A DNA stretch of 64,000 nt from Sipunculus nudus (Eukaryota > Annelida > Sipuncula > Golfingiida > Sipunculidae): assembly GCA_026874595.1 (NCBI GenBank), contig CM049317.1:57903118-57967117 (forward strand). The letters are read 5' to 3'. The notes beneath the pieces are model-generated. The model was not told the origin of the DNA. It did no database searches and saw only the letters and a list, made by a program, of their open reading frames with translations. Below, in pieces: positions 32,903 to 46,650 of the stretch. The position numbers and the translations under genes were made by a program. How positions within the stretch are numbered: the stretch's first letter is position 1; each line of letters opens with the position of its first letter.

Positions 32903-33013
32903 GGCTTTACGCGTTACATTGGCCGATGGGCTTGTGCCATCGATGAATTTCATATTTTTAATTTTCAAAATAATTACATAAGGATAAAAGTAAGAAATGC
33001 CAAAAAAATTAAT

Positions 33014-33150
33014 TTGTAAGGTCAGACCTTAATGGATGATTTATAAAATTACACTGAAGGATTGATGTATGAAATTACCCATAATTTTTAAGTTGTAGGG
33101 TCAAACCTTATATGGATGATTTATAAAATTACACTGAACGGTTCAATCGT
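33014..33150. repeat. 80-bp tandem duplication
   Basis: A 25-base segment is identical at 33034-33058 and 33114-33138 (begins GGATGATTTATAAAATTACA), flanked by near-identical TTGTARGGTCARACCTTA words; period 80 bp. Confidence 0.85.
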
Positions 33151-33374
33151 GGTTGAGATTACAAGGTGCCTGGAACAGTGGATGATGTCAACTCCTGTAA
33201 AAACAGTACCACATGCAGAGCAGAGGGGCTCAATTCCATATCTAGAGGTTTCAGATATGCCATAATATAATGCATATATACTGTGTGCAAATTTATTGTA
33301 TGATTTCTTAAATGGAAAAGTATATGTTTCTGAAACACGTATCACTTGTGCAAAGCTCATCATTGGTGCACTGC

Positions 33375-33490
33375 ATGGTGTAAAGACTACACCTAACCTC
33401 CATTTCAAGTAACCCCCCCCCCCGGTTTCAAATTAAATCCTGGTGGATTTATCTAATGATAAATTCTTATACTTAAAACTCGATTATTCG
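33375..33490. mobile_element. Family A copy
   Basis: Starts TGGTGTAAAGACTACACC, has a C11 tract, GGTTTCAAATTAAAT and GATAAATTCTTATACTTAAA as in other copies. Right end unclear. Confidence 0.5.
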
Positions 33491-33601
33491 TTATGAGAGT
33501 TTAGATGTTTCAAGCGGAACAGGGATCAAGTCAGACAACTCCTGTAGAATACGAAAGTTAAAAGGTTTGAGTTATGTAATGGGCTTATCATGATTTTTTT
33601 T

Positions 33602-33620
33602 GGGGGGGGGGGGGGTGGTA

Positions 33621-33672
<52 letters not shown>
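33602..33672. repeat. G14 tract and (TA)24 microsatellite
   Basis: Fourteen G, a short GGTAGGC junction, then about 48 bp of TA. Confidence 0.95.
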
Positions 33673-33674
<2 letters not shown>

Positions 33675-33890
33675 TAAGGGGTATTACTGCAGGTGTTCGA
33701 GTCATTTTGAGTATGATGCCATGCAAAACACAAAGTACAACAACCGACTTTGAGCCGATAAGGAGCTTCATATAGCCTTATGAAAGAGAGCAGATAAAGG
33801 GTAATTCAGACAACGGCTAAATCACGCCTTGGACAACAATTTTATGGCTTTCTTAATCTTATATCTGGCACAGCTTATCGCTGGTGTAAA

Positions 33891-34385
33891 GGCTTCAGGT
33901 TACCCCTATTTCAGGTTAACCCCAACCCCCCCCCGGTAACCTGAAATCATTTTCAGATTGCCCGCTATTTGATTTAACGGAATAATAAACTCGTAATGCT
34001 TTAACTCCTGCACGATATATTATTTCACATGTAATATATACAATAATCATGTGTAAGATACGATACCTAAAAAAATGGTTTCATTCTATGAAAAAAAAAT
34101 TTAAAATGTTAATTGTATTTTTAATTTTATTAATATTATTAATATTGACTCATACGCTCCACTTAAAAGCATGTTACATATAATTTCACCATAAGATCTA
34201 CATGTTGATACAAACTAAATACTTAGAAATACAGAACAAAGGAATTATAACAATTTTTAAGTTAATATACATAAAGAAATAACTGTTTTGATATGTTTTA
34301 TAAAATCGTAGGTGTAATCGGAAATCGTTTTAAGTTATCGGGGGTAATCTGATATCGATACGCCGGTGGTGTGCGGACATGTATC
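33891..34385. mobile_element. Family A copy, longer form
   Basis: Left end CTGGTGTAAAGGCTTCAGG, then GTTACCCC, TTTCAGGTTAACCCC, a C9 tract and GGTAACCTGAAATCATTTTC. The right part (34310-34380) carries GGTGTAATCGGAAATCG, GGGGTAATCTGATATCG and GCCGGTGGTGTGCGG. Interior AT-rich, non-coding. Confidence 0.5.
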
Positions 34386-34620
34386 TTTTTAAAGTATGGT
34401 TCATCAGCCATTTTAGCCCTTCAGTTATCGGGGCTTTTTTTAATTAAACAGCTATGTTATCAACGTTATTGTTTATATTGATTTGGGGTATATACACGAT
34501 TTTGTTCAGTGTGAATTATCAAATAATGGTGCCGATTTGTGATTCATCGGTCGATTGACTGCTGGCACAAACCCATCGACGGATGTGATAGATCGAGATA
34601 TAAACAACGTAATATATATA

Positions 34621-34856
34621 TATATAATAAGTTGAGAATGTAGATTAATTTAATAATTACTTCTGTCAATAACTAGGTTTGCTTAAAGATCACTGAAATA
34701 AATACTCTTTCTAATTAAATGAATTAAGGATGTTTTATTCACTTTATAATGATAAATATACATATAATAGACTCATATATAATGTAAAGTAACAATTAAA
34801 ACAGACCCTACTCTCATCATCTATAAGTGCTTATCATATATATATATTTATTTTTT

Positions 34857-34858
<2 letters not shown>
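34621..34858. other. AT-rich intergenic, nothing recognised
   Basis: No supportable feature. Confidence 0.5.

Positions 34859-34909
<51 letters not shown>
34859..34909. repeat. (TA)25 microsatellite
   Basis: Perfect TA array. Confidence 0.95.
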
Positions 34910-34913
<4 letters not shown>

Positions 34914-35745
34914 TCACTCTGCAAGACAATCTTAAATGCTGCTCCGTGTAAACAAGAATCAAAGGAGTTCTTTTTTATATTTGCATTAAAAAGAATTATT
35001 TTCTTTACATTTCTTTCTCCATTACACGTTTTGAAAAACATTTGATTGAGCTTGATAACGAATATTGATCGCATCCGAGGTCTCCCTAATATCACCATGG
35101 CAACGCTCATCTGATCTTTCCCGATACCATATCCGCGGTTCTTATAGACGCAGATGAGAAAAATATAACCGTGTGAAAACTGACAAATCAGTAGTGGTTA
35201 TACAGGAAACAGATGCGTTACAGCTCTTTTATTGCCACAACAGAGGTTTTCTCTCGTTCCCTCTGGTGTTAGTTACAGCATCATAAACTATTAATAGATC
35301 TGTCTGTTTGCCAGAAAGCATATACATATAATATATATCTCAAACCCTACGTCAACTTCATGTTTGCTTCATTTCAATTATTGCTATAAATTTCTGTCCC
35401 CTATATCTATATAAGTATTTGATGCATGCACTTGTTCATTGGGAAATAAGATTTATTTAAATCTTAAGGGACCGCCAGCTACAAAAAAGTTTTTAGACGT
35501 ATTGTAAAATTCTCACAATATTTAAACTCAAATGGTAAAAAAAAATGTAAAATGTGCAAACCTCAATGGTTCTAAAAATAAATATTTCATACGATCAGCA
35601 CAATGAAAATCTATAGAGATTGGATTAATTGATGTTTTCAATTATGATCTTAAGAGTTCATTGTTATTTATGAAAATTGTAAAATATTACATGGATGGAA
35701 ACTTATGTAACTAACACAGAGAACATTTATTTCTCATTATGAATT
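34910..35745. other. Intergenic, nothing firm
   Basis: ATCACCATGGCAAC at about 35090-35103 is close to an inverted RFX X-box. A minus-strand frame starting there (MSVAMVILGRPRM...) runs into the TA array and is not convincing. Confidence 0.4.
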
Positions 35746-35781
35746 CGCACACTCTCTATCTCTATCTCTCCTTCTCTCTCC

Positions 35782-35829
<48 letters not shown>

Positions 35830-35848
35830 ATATATATATATATATATT
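35746..35848. repeat. (CT)n-(TA)n compound microsatellite
   Basis: About 80 bp of polypyrimidine CT, slightly interrupted at its left, joined to about 20 bp of TA. Confidence 0.95.
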
Positions 35849-36099
35849 TACATATCTGCATGTTTTTATCTTTAGCCAGTCTAGTTAAGGTCACATATTT
35901 ATGAACCATTGATCTCTAAAACGAGATAAGTAACCCTACCTGACTAATTTATAACCTGAATGACAAGTAATTGTTTAACTTGGCAAGGAGCTAATACAAA
36001 CAGAGGTCCATAAATTACTTATCTATCATGTGAGGACTAAACTAACATGCGATAATCCCTACCAAATCCGAACCATGCCGCGAACGAAAAGATAACCCA
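35849..36099. other. Intergenic, nothing recognised
   Basis: No supportable feature. Confidence 0.5.
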
Positions 36100-36370
36100 T
36101 ACAACAGGCAAGCAACTGCTGAACGCCCAGTTTAAATTCTAACGGTTCTCATATATATATGACGTCATATGCTAATGCGTGCCTCATTTGTAAGAGGCCC
36201 CGCCCATTCACAGTAGATAATCACTATGTGGGGCGGGTCTTAGGTACCGCATGCTGGGCTACCTTTTCTGTTCCTGCATGCAGTAGCATTTTCAAGTACA
36301 TTAACGCTCCATTCAACTCCATTGACTCGATAACGTTTCAATATTTAGTTTTAATGTTTAATCAGTGAGT
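36100..36370. promoter_or_regulatory. GC-richer island: palindromic CRE and opposed GC boxes
   Basis: ATATGACGTCATAT (36157-36170, a perfect 14-bp palindrome around a CRE) is followed by GCTAATGCG, then CCCCGCCC (36198-36205) and, 24 bases later, the inverse GGGGCGGG (36230-36237). This resembles a promoter or enhancer with CREB/ATF and Sp/KLF sites. The overlapping 69-codon plus-strand frame is not recognised. Confidence 0.35.
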
Positions 36371-37442
36371 ACTAAAACCCTGAGATTTAAAGACTACACA
36401 CTTTGAACCTTGCCCGTGTGTACACAATTGGGGAGTCATGTTTGTAATTACTTATATACTCTAATGGCAATGTAGATATTTCTGAAGTTGAAACTGAATT
36501 ATGTAGGTGTTTCCACACCAATATTTTATTAACCTACGTATAACTGAAAATTGTTTTTATTCTAATACTATACCTAGGGCCCGGGCGGGCAGATTGTCTA
36601 AATGGTGTATAAATTAATATAATTGTAGACTTTAAGGAGTTTCCAGACCTTTCGACTTTTAAACATAAATTTGTGTTTCTTTATTCAGAAGAATATGTCA
36701 GAAAAAATACTACTTGGATTCTTTAGATAAAATTGCTTATAAATAATTCCCTATCAAAGGCATCAGGGTTTAATAATCCAAGATACAAGAAACAAAGAAA
36801 TATAACCAAGTTCATTTCATGTAATATGAGATTTACAGCGATGTAAGGTGACCGATGGCCAGCAGTGCGATGGAATTTTACAATAACGTGACAGGCGAAG
36901 ATGGGTGAACAGAGACAATAAATCAATTACTAGGGTATAACTTTAAATCTGGCGCTGATAATCTGACTTAATTTAGTCAAATGATCTGACTAATTAAGCC
37001 ATAGAGAGTAGTTGGTCATCATCAGTTTTCTTCACTTGCGGAATAGGCGTCTGAAGTTTTGGTCATTATGTGATTTACCGAGATATTCAGGTACTTGAAA
37101 TCTAAAAGTGTCAAAGCTTATGTACTACTATAGACGAACGTTTGTTGTATTGTAAACTGAAGTACCATTATATAGTATCAATAAACCGGCTCTACCAGCA
37201 ATACATGAACGACTTGTTTTCATAATTAATAATAACTGTTGCAAACTAATGAATAAATTTTAATTCTTCTTGCCTAATGTTTCTTTGTTATATGTAATAT
37301 TACAATTATGTTTTCTTTGAAGTAATATTAACATGGATTACTTATGATCTTGAAATTAGAAGTTCAGCCTGTTATGACATTTCTATATGAATGTGGTTGA
37401 AAATTTTATAATTAAATTATAATTTTAAAATTAATACATTAT
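36371..37442. other. AT-rich intergenic, nothing recognised
   Basis: 1.1 kb without a supportable gene or repeat. Confidence 0.5.
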
Positions 37443-37499
37443 GTTACGGAACCTAATAAAAACAGATCACGTATGCGTGATAAACAAAAATTCTGTAAC
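37443..37499. other. Nested inverted repeats (57 bp)
   Basis: GTTACGGAA (37443-37451) is mirrored by TTCTGTAAC (37491-37499, one mismatch). Inside it ATCACG-TATG-CGTGAT forms a 6-bp stem. A further direct copy of ATTCTGTAAC follows at about 37521-37530. Possibly a tiny MITE or its remnant. Confidence 0.4.
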
Positions 37500-39839
<2,340 letters not shown>

Positions 39840-40250
39840 GCTTGGCATTTTGGCCAAAATGTCAGCTTATTTCCTCGTCACCCACGCACCAAGTCGAAAC
39901 ACAATCACAAAATACTTTGGACGATAATTTGGCATTCTTTGAGTTTCAGGAGACTTTAGGTCCTCAGCAGTCTGGCGGGCATTATCAACCTCTCGAGATA
40001 TACATAGATCTCGCTAGAAGCTCGCATGCAGGGCAGGGACCCCCCTGTATTTCTCCAAGCCGTGACTGCTCTTTCTTTTATCAGCTCGTCACATAATATC
40101 CACAGCGGGGGACCCCAGAGTAAGCGGGCATTTGAAACTGTTCAGTGTATCAGGCAGACATACGAGTCATCGTGTAGACTAACTTATGTAGCTCCTATAA
40201 ACCACCGGTCACGTGTCGGGGTTTACCCATAACACTCACTAACTGCATTA
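39840..40250. other. Higher-complexity island with 16-bp palindrome and an open frame
   Basis: CATTTTGGCCAAAATG (39846-39861) is a perfect palindrome overlapping TTGGC...GCCAA, an NF1-like arrangement. A plus-strand 84-codon frame (39842-40096, TTG start) has coding-like composition (QVETQSQNTLDDNLAFFEF) but no recognisable domain. ACCGGTCACGTGTCGG at about 40202-40217 contains another CACGTG. Regulatory element or exon cannot be decided. Confidence 0.25.
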
Positions 40251-40589
40251 CATTCCTGCAGTATATTACCATGCGTCATATGTACATTTTCGTTGCTCAA
40301 TATAAACTTGCGAGCTAGATAATTACACTACGGTTCCAATTATGTTAATTCTCCTTTTTCATGTCCATGCACTTAAGTTCTTAAGCTTCCGAAAAATATC
40401 CAGAATTCCCAGTTATGTTGTGTTCTCTTGCACTGACCGTATAAGTGATTTTAGCATTTCTAAACGAATTCGATTTTAACCTCGAAGTACAGAATGCATG
40501 CCTGACTTTTTTAGGTAAAGGGGTTGTAGATTGCTTTATATTTAATGTCAATATTTAAATCCCAAAACCCATACTAGCTTGCTCTCTGA
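40251..40589. other. Intergenic, nothing recognised
   Basis: No supportable feature. Confidence 0.5.
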
Positions 40590-40795
40590 AGTACACATAG
40601 ACACAAGCCCACACATATATGTATAATTCATGAATAAATACACACGTACACAGATACATACATACATGTATACAATCATACAAATATAAATAAACATACA
40701 TACACAGATACACACATAATTACATACAAACATATATTAATTTATACATATATACACAGATACACACGTACATACATACGTACATGCATGTTTAC
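40590..40795. repeat. Degenerate (ATAC)n / ACACAGATACACAC repeat
   Basis: Imperfect tetranucleotide repeats with three recognisable ACACAGATACA(C/T)A(C/A) units and (CATA)n runs. Confidence 0.75.
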
Positions 40796-41040
40796 ATAAA
40801 TTTTGATGTAACTCCTCAAATATCGGTTTCAATTTCAAGTAAATGACGTTATAATATACAGATTATTCAGGCCTTTGGTCCTGACAGACAGTTTTGCTAA
40901 TTTATTATGCATAATAACAACCAGTAACACGTGCGCGAATGGTCCAATTTTTACCCAATACCAGATTAAGCCAAGGAGCAACCATGCTTGGTATTAATAA
41001 GTGGCCATTTCTGTAATTCAATAAAACCGACAATTGTGCA
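40796..41040. other. Intergenic, nothing recognised
   Basis: No supportable feature. Confidence 0.5.
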
Positions 41041-41100
41041 GCCTTATACCCGTGTCACGTGACTCATACGTCATCCCATGATGGCGACAAGAGACGGTAA
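41041..41100. promoter_or_regulatory. Promoter-like block: E-box palindrome, CRE half-site, YY1 core
   Basis: GTCACGTGAC (41054-41063) is followed within 25 bases by TACGTCA and then by ATGATGGCGAC, close to the YY1 core. The E-box matches those at 7018, 9230 and 10878. Short overlapping frames follow but none is recognised. Confidence 0.35.
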
Positions 41101-42108
41101 TTGAAATCTCTCATACCCAAGGGGAAAATGTTTCCAACTTGTAATCATAAGAAGAAAATTTTATCAGGATATATGAATCGTCACCATGAATATTTATTGG
41201 CTCGCATGATTGACTGCTGTCATATGAAAATAATGATAAATAGTGGAGTTGAAAGAGGAGAGAGTTTGCGTCTATGTAGCCTATGTATATATATAAGCCG
41301 TGGTGAACGTTGTGAGAGCTGAATCCCAAGGGCTAGGTCGTCAGGAGCCCGGAGGGGAGGGACTGTTGTCTTATAACTTTGTGTAACCCGAAACAAAATC
41401 AAGTCCAGGGCTTGGGTTTAGGAGGAGCAGAGAGTTAAAAAGAAAGGTGGCTTCCAGTAAATTATTGATAACAGAAGCTGTGAGTTTTTCTTTCCATTTC
41501 CTGAGGGGACGTTAAAATTGGACATTAGCAGATAACAGGTTGAACTGAGGTCGTTCCTATTATCAGCGTACCACAGGCGCCGGAGGGCCTCGTCGTTTCC
41601 GGTTCAGACCTCCTGCATGCAAAATATCTGTGCTGTTCCCCAGGCAGCGCTCCTGATTAAATTTAACTACTTTAATGATGCTAAAACCAAGTGCTATGTG
41701 ACTTCCCTCTGTACCGTGAGACGCTAACTGGCTAGTCTGTTAGCCGAGCTGCTTGTTAAATAAACATAATTTATACGTGTTTCTCTTGGTAAAGAACAAT
41801 GGATATTCTGATTAATAAAATTAATGTAATCCTTAACGCTTACATGCTTCGCAACTTGGTCAAATATTAATGGGAATAACCCTTTTAGATGGCTTTATGC
41901 GCTCTGTTGAATATTAAATGTATGTAATAATATATAACTGAGGATGAGTTTAATGAATATAATACCTTAATTTGAATAAAACGTAAGTATCTTCAACATT
42001 CATGAAAGTTAACAATTGACCGTTTGTCAATGTTCTGTACCTTATTTATACAAAACGATAATGTGGTTAATATATAAAATATTTTGATCAATTAAAAACG
42101 AATATTAA
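41101..42108. other. Intergenic, moderately complex, no gene recognised
   Basis: 41,300-41,760 is GC-richer with a few short frames; 41,760-42,108 is AT-rich. Nothing could be identified. Confidence 0.4.
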
Positions 42109-42540
42109 ATGAAAAATATATTAAATTTAGCCCATGCATTTACTTTTGTTAATCTGTATTATTATTACGGAATTAAATTTAAGGAATATTTCCTTAATCT
42201 CTCTCTCTCTCAATCTCACTCTCTTTCCCTGAAGGGAATGGTCAGCTCTTTAATTTTTCATTTTTTTTCGTTACTCCTTACGGGCTGTCTGTGAACTATT
42301 ATGATAATGTTTCCTGTTTAAGTGAGTTCACCCCATGAAAGAATATGCAAATAACATTGCCAACTAATGTGATTTTATTGGTGAAAGATCATATCCGCTA
42401 GAACATGGGATTTTATGACATTTTTACCTCGTAAATTATCGACATAGATTGTATAGGAACAGACCTCAGATCAAAATCGCTAAAATTAATGACACATAAT
42501 TTTATATGTATATGATCCAAATCCAATATTCGTTTAACGT
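42109..42540. other. AT-rich intergenic with a short CT run and an octamer
   Basis: (CT)n at about 42200-42225 and a perfect ATGCAAAT octamer at 42345-42352. No gene. Confidence 0.45.
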
Positions 42541-42800
42541 TCTTTTGTTGGTCCGTGTAGGTTTGACATCGTTATACCACATCCCGGCATAGACAATGGG
42601 TTTACATATAGCACATTGGCTGCGCGGGTATTCCCCCATTTGCTCGGCCATAGTCACAAGTATAATGTTTCTGAGATGAAAGAAAGATCGAAACCGCCAC
42701 GGTTTTGTGGTCCTGCAATAAAATATAAAGTACCCATCTGTCCAGGATTCAAAGCTATAACACATCCGCTAGAGGGGGCAATATTCAATATACGATGATA
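42541..42800. other. Higher-complexity island with frames on both strands
   Basis: The minus-strand frame contains an internal ATG giving MAEQMGEYPRSQCAICKP, and the plus-strand 60-codon frame (42616-42798) is also coding-like. They overlap, so at most one is real. CCGCTAGAGGGGGCA (42766-42780) resembles a CTCF site with an extra G. No family recognised. Confidence 0.2.
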
Positions 42801-43384
42801 ACAAAAGCAAAACAAGCTAATATTACAGTCATACTAAGGTTACCTGTGCTGGATTATACAGAACAAGACCTGTCTGGTGGCCTGTTGGTCTCGCTTTCGC
42901 TTACCTTTCACGCTTAAATGACAACTGATAAGAATGCCGGCAGGAATTTCATGCTATTCTTTGAATTCAACACTAATCGGCACCAACTGACATGAACGGA
43001 GTTCAAGAACCTAATGTTTATATACCTGTTGTGAATTAGGCAATGAAGTTTTAAACATTTCAAAATAGAGACAGCTCTCGGGTCAAGGATGCGCAATGCT
43101 AACTGGTAAGTATAGGGTTGATTTATCTTAATATATATTACAAGTAAATTTTTTTACATGGTATAAAAAACAATGAAAAAATTGAACATTTAAAATCAAT
43201 AATGAATTAAGAATATCATGTTTCTAATAGTTATAAAATATCAAATGTCCCTTTTTCATTAATTTATTTAAAAGTGAGGAAAATACTTTATTTTTGTTGA
43301 TGATTTCAGTAAGTCTTCACGGATCGGGGTTTTTGTTATCAGAAATAAACGGATAAATAGAATATTTAGAGTATACATAACATT
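42801..43384. other. Intergenic, nothing recognised
   Basis: No supportable feature. Confidence 0.5.
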
Positions 43385-43487
43385 AAATATAATTTACAAT
43401 AAATATACGAAATAAGAAAAGTAAGAAAGTAATTTCCAAATATAATTTCCGATAAATATACGAAATAAGAAAGTAAGAAAGTAATTT
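43385..43487. repeat. 53-bp tandem duplication
   Basis: Units 43385-43435 and 43438-43487 share AAATATAATTT, ATAAATATACGAAATAAGAA and GTAAGAAAGTAATTT with a few differences. Confidence 0.9.
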
Positions 43488-43600
43488 GTAATTTTATCCA
43501 CTTGATATTTGCAGAAATAATATCTAATATATATTATAAAAATATAATATATATATATATATAAACATATCTCTTAAAATATAACAGAATCATTTTATTT

Positions 43601-43650
43601 GTGTGTGTGTGTGTGTGTGAGAGGGAGAGAGAGGGGGGGGGGAGGGGCAG
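43601..43650. repeat. (GT)n plus GA/G-rich tract
   Basis: About nine GT units running into GAGAGGGAGAGAGAG and a G10-like run. Confidence 0.9.
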
Positions 43651-43839
43651 TGGCAAAGACGGAGAGAGATTTACAAAGTGTCGCAGTGAAATTATATTAC
43701 AACACATTGAGTCTGATTTACCTTATATAATAAAGACCAATTTATCCGGTGTAGCCCTTCCGCGAACCGGGTTCATTTTCAATTATGCATATTAATATTA
43801 TTTCTAAAGGTTCATAACAAGTGATTTGATTAAAGATTA
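43651..43839. other. Intergenic, nothing recognised
   Basis: No supportable feature. Confidence 0.5.
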
Positions 43840-44414
43840 AGACCTGGACAGCTTCCTTTCATATAGACTTCAAAGATTCCCCGTATGCCCGCACTTTCTT
43901 TACAACCAAATATCACTGGCGCATGAGTTGACATCAGTTTTTAATTATAAATGTAATGATTGTATTAAAACTTCACTGCCAGCGCACCCGGCTATAAAAT
44001 TTGCACATTCAAGCCTGATAAAGCAATCTTTTATGTGCCCGGAGCTTTGAAAAAGTCTTATTTCAGTAATACTTCAACGTGGTCCCTCCAAATTTCCTGT
44101 CGGAGCAATCTGAACTCTCCCTCCAGTACTTTTTAAATAACTTGCAAGCCGTACCACAGAAGGTTATCCGCTATTTTTTCGTTACCATGCATGTAAATTG
44201 CTTTTCGGGTCCCCAAGTCGTGCCCCGATGTTTCGCCAATGAACGGGTCCAAGACATGCGAACTCTGAATTTAATTAACTTTCCCCCTGCTTCCACCAGC
44301 CAGCAAAGTCACTGTAATTACATGCAACCCCAATGCAACAACACATTAAAATTTATGCAAATTAGACAATTTTTCCGAAGGGATATTTTGTTCACATTTC
44401 TTCTTATTTTTTAA
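43840..44414. promoter_or_regulatory. Candidate conserved regulatory block, homeodomain and POU words
   Basis: A high-complexity stretch between AT deserts, with TTTAATTAAC, GTAATTAC (palindromic homeodomain site), ATGCAAATTA (octamer at 44355-44362), GCTTTGAAA (TCF-like) and TAATGATTG. The plus-strand 111-codon frame (44079-44414) contains segments such as QAVPQKVIRYFF but no recognisable domain. I favour a non-coding enhancer-like element, but an exon is not excluded. Confidence 0.3.
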
Positions 44415-46598
44415 TAACTAAAAACGGAATATATAAAATTATCCCTTCATCACATGATATCTGAGAAGTTCCTTCATAATTTCAACTTTTCCATTATTTT
44501 ATTGTTTCTTATATTTAAATATCTATAGGTTTTTGAAGGAGAGTTGAGATGAAAAAATACATTTATCTTAATATGTAAAGTTGCTTAAGAACAAATGAGT
44601 TATAATTCTAAGCCACTTAATATCAATGGACAAGGTACCATTTTCTTTCAAATAAAATAAGAAATAAACAATTTATTAAACTAAAGAAAAATTCATTAAT
44701 TTCGTTTAAAAACAATTTACAACTATATTATAAAATAACATAACAAGTAGAGGCAATCTTCAGTGTAAAATAAAATGGTTTCGAGAATCATGAATTTTTC
44801 CGTAGGTAGCAGTTATTGGCCAGCTTACATATAAACCTAATGGCATATAATATATTAGCACTGACAAAACAAATAAGCTGAAAGAAATAATTAACCTTAA
44901 AATTAGCGTCACTGTAAAGGTAATTATTTATTATATGCACTATTAGGTCGATAATAATAAAATATAGGACAACTGATATTTAAATATATAAACAGGTTAA
45001 CATATTTTCCAAAAAAAAAATAAACGTTCAAAACTTATATTGAATATAAATATATGTATATATTGAAAATATATTGAAAATAAAATGATTGGCAACATTT
45101 TATATGGTGCAATATTAAATCGAATTAATCAACAGCTAAACTTAGACACTAATATTATTAAGTATTTTCTACACAATATAAATGCTTTCATGAACATTTA
45201 TATCGCGTGCAATTATGCAGCATGTGTTAAAATTCTTTAGATTATTTAAACCAAACTGATTTGTAGGGTAGTATATTTAAAAATAGAAATACTCTATACA
45301 TAGCAATCAAGATTTAATTCTTAACAGAATGTATGACTAAAGACACAGCTAATGTTCCGTAAAAGAAATCAAATATATAGCACATAACATATTATAGAGA
45401 ATGGAAAGACTACATTTGGCTAAATTAATGTATTACAAAATGAATTTAGGGAAATATATTAGCCCTTTTACCATTAAAAATTATGTAATTTAATTACTTT
45501 TGGTTTGAGTCTTTAATACTTATGTCAATATGCCAATATTCTGATGTTGGGATTATTTAAAAGTGAAAATATCATCACTGGAGCTTTCTCTTCGTTTTTT
45601 ATGTTACAATATACGTTTTAGTCGTAAAAGCAGGAATAGACAGATTGACTTAAACAGACTAATTGAAGGTGGCAAATGCGCATACTGCAGGGGTTCTACA
45701 TGTACATACCTATAGAGATAAATCCCCTTATAATTCCACTTGCTACGGTAAAACATATAATTGTCACATTGGTGCAAAAATTGTTCTGAAATTTAATTAC
45801 AGTATTTAATACGCATATGTCTCCTCTTTGTATTATAAATTATTAATATATATGCGTAACATGTATATTATATATATATATTATTTTATATAAGTATAAT
45901 ATTGACCCTTATATGGGAAAAGGCAGATAGAGATAATACAAATATACTCTTTAATTTACAGAATAACATATCGGTGATTATATATATGTAACACATATAA
46001 GGTATTACAGTATATATACGTATTATAGGACAAAACAAAAAAAAAACATGTCAGCTTCGCCTTTGCATAAATTAATCTAAACATACATGATCGGATTATA
46101 TATAGCGCATGTCTGTCATTTGTGCCACGTGCGCAGAACAAAGTTTTCGGGTCATGTTGATTGTAGGTGTCTGGGATTTTATTGCCCTTTTATGTTTTCG
46201 TAGGATTTGTAGCATGATGTTCTCGATTATACATATACGACACACAAGTATATAATAAGGTTTATAGGGCAACTGAGACGATACTTTAAAAGAGAACTAG
46301 TTTTAAAATGTATGCACAGTATACGGGTTACAGATTTTGTCCAACTGTTGAACGCACTGTAGAGATGCCCGTTTAATTTAAAATATTATAAAAATTCTCG
46401 AATACGTTCAAGCAAAATGACCCAATTTGTAAATACTAACGTATTATTTGTTTAATATATACTTGTATAATATATATGATATATATATGTATATATATTG
46501 AGAGAGTAATCACGCAATTTTGATTAAATTTACATGCAACTCTGGTTCCATATACCATATATAGCAATTGTTTATTGCAGAAAACAGTAGATTAATTA

Positions 46599-46601
<3 letters not shown>
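44415..46601. other. Very AT-rich desert, nothing recognised
   Basis: About 2.2 kb with only short interrupted TA runs (45047-45080, 45845-45895) and no supportable gene. Confidence 0.6.

Positions 46602-46647
<46 letters not shown>
46602..46647. repeat. (TA)22 microsatellite
   Basis: Perfect TA array. Confidence 0.95.

Positions 46648-46650
<3 letters not shown>

Larger units (their letters stand above)
32905..34620. mobile_element. Dispersed repeat family B, larger composite copy
   Basis: The left end GGCCGATGGGCTTGTGCCA...CGATGAATTTCA (about 32921-32955) is mirrored by the right end (about 34545-34600), which read inverted gives GTCGATGGGTTTGTGCCAGC followed by CGACCGATGAATCACA. It encloses a tandem duplication, family A copies and a TA array, so it is a nest of repeats or a long inverted-end element filled with insertions. 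No transposase-like frame is visible. Confidence 0.4.

Noticed and set aside
33014-33150. Possible CRISPR-like or phage repeat array
   Set aside because: Only two units, an 80-bp period, no spacer pattern and no cas-like gene; the genome context is eukaryotic.
34817-35110. 97-codon minus-strand frame starting MSVAMVILGRPRM
   Set aside because: It runs into a TA array and has AT-driven composition; there is no donor signal at a sensible place.
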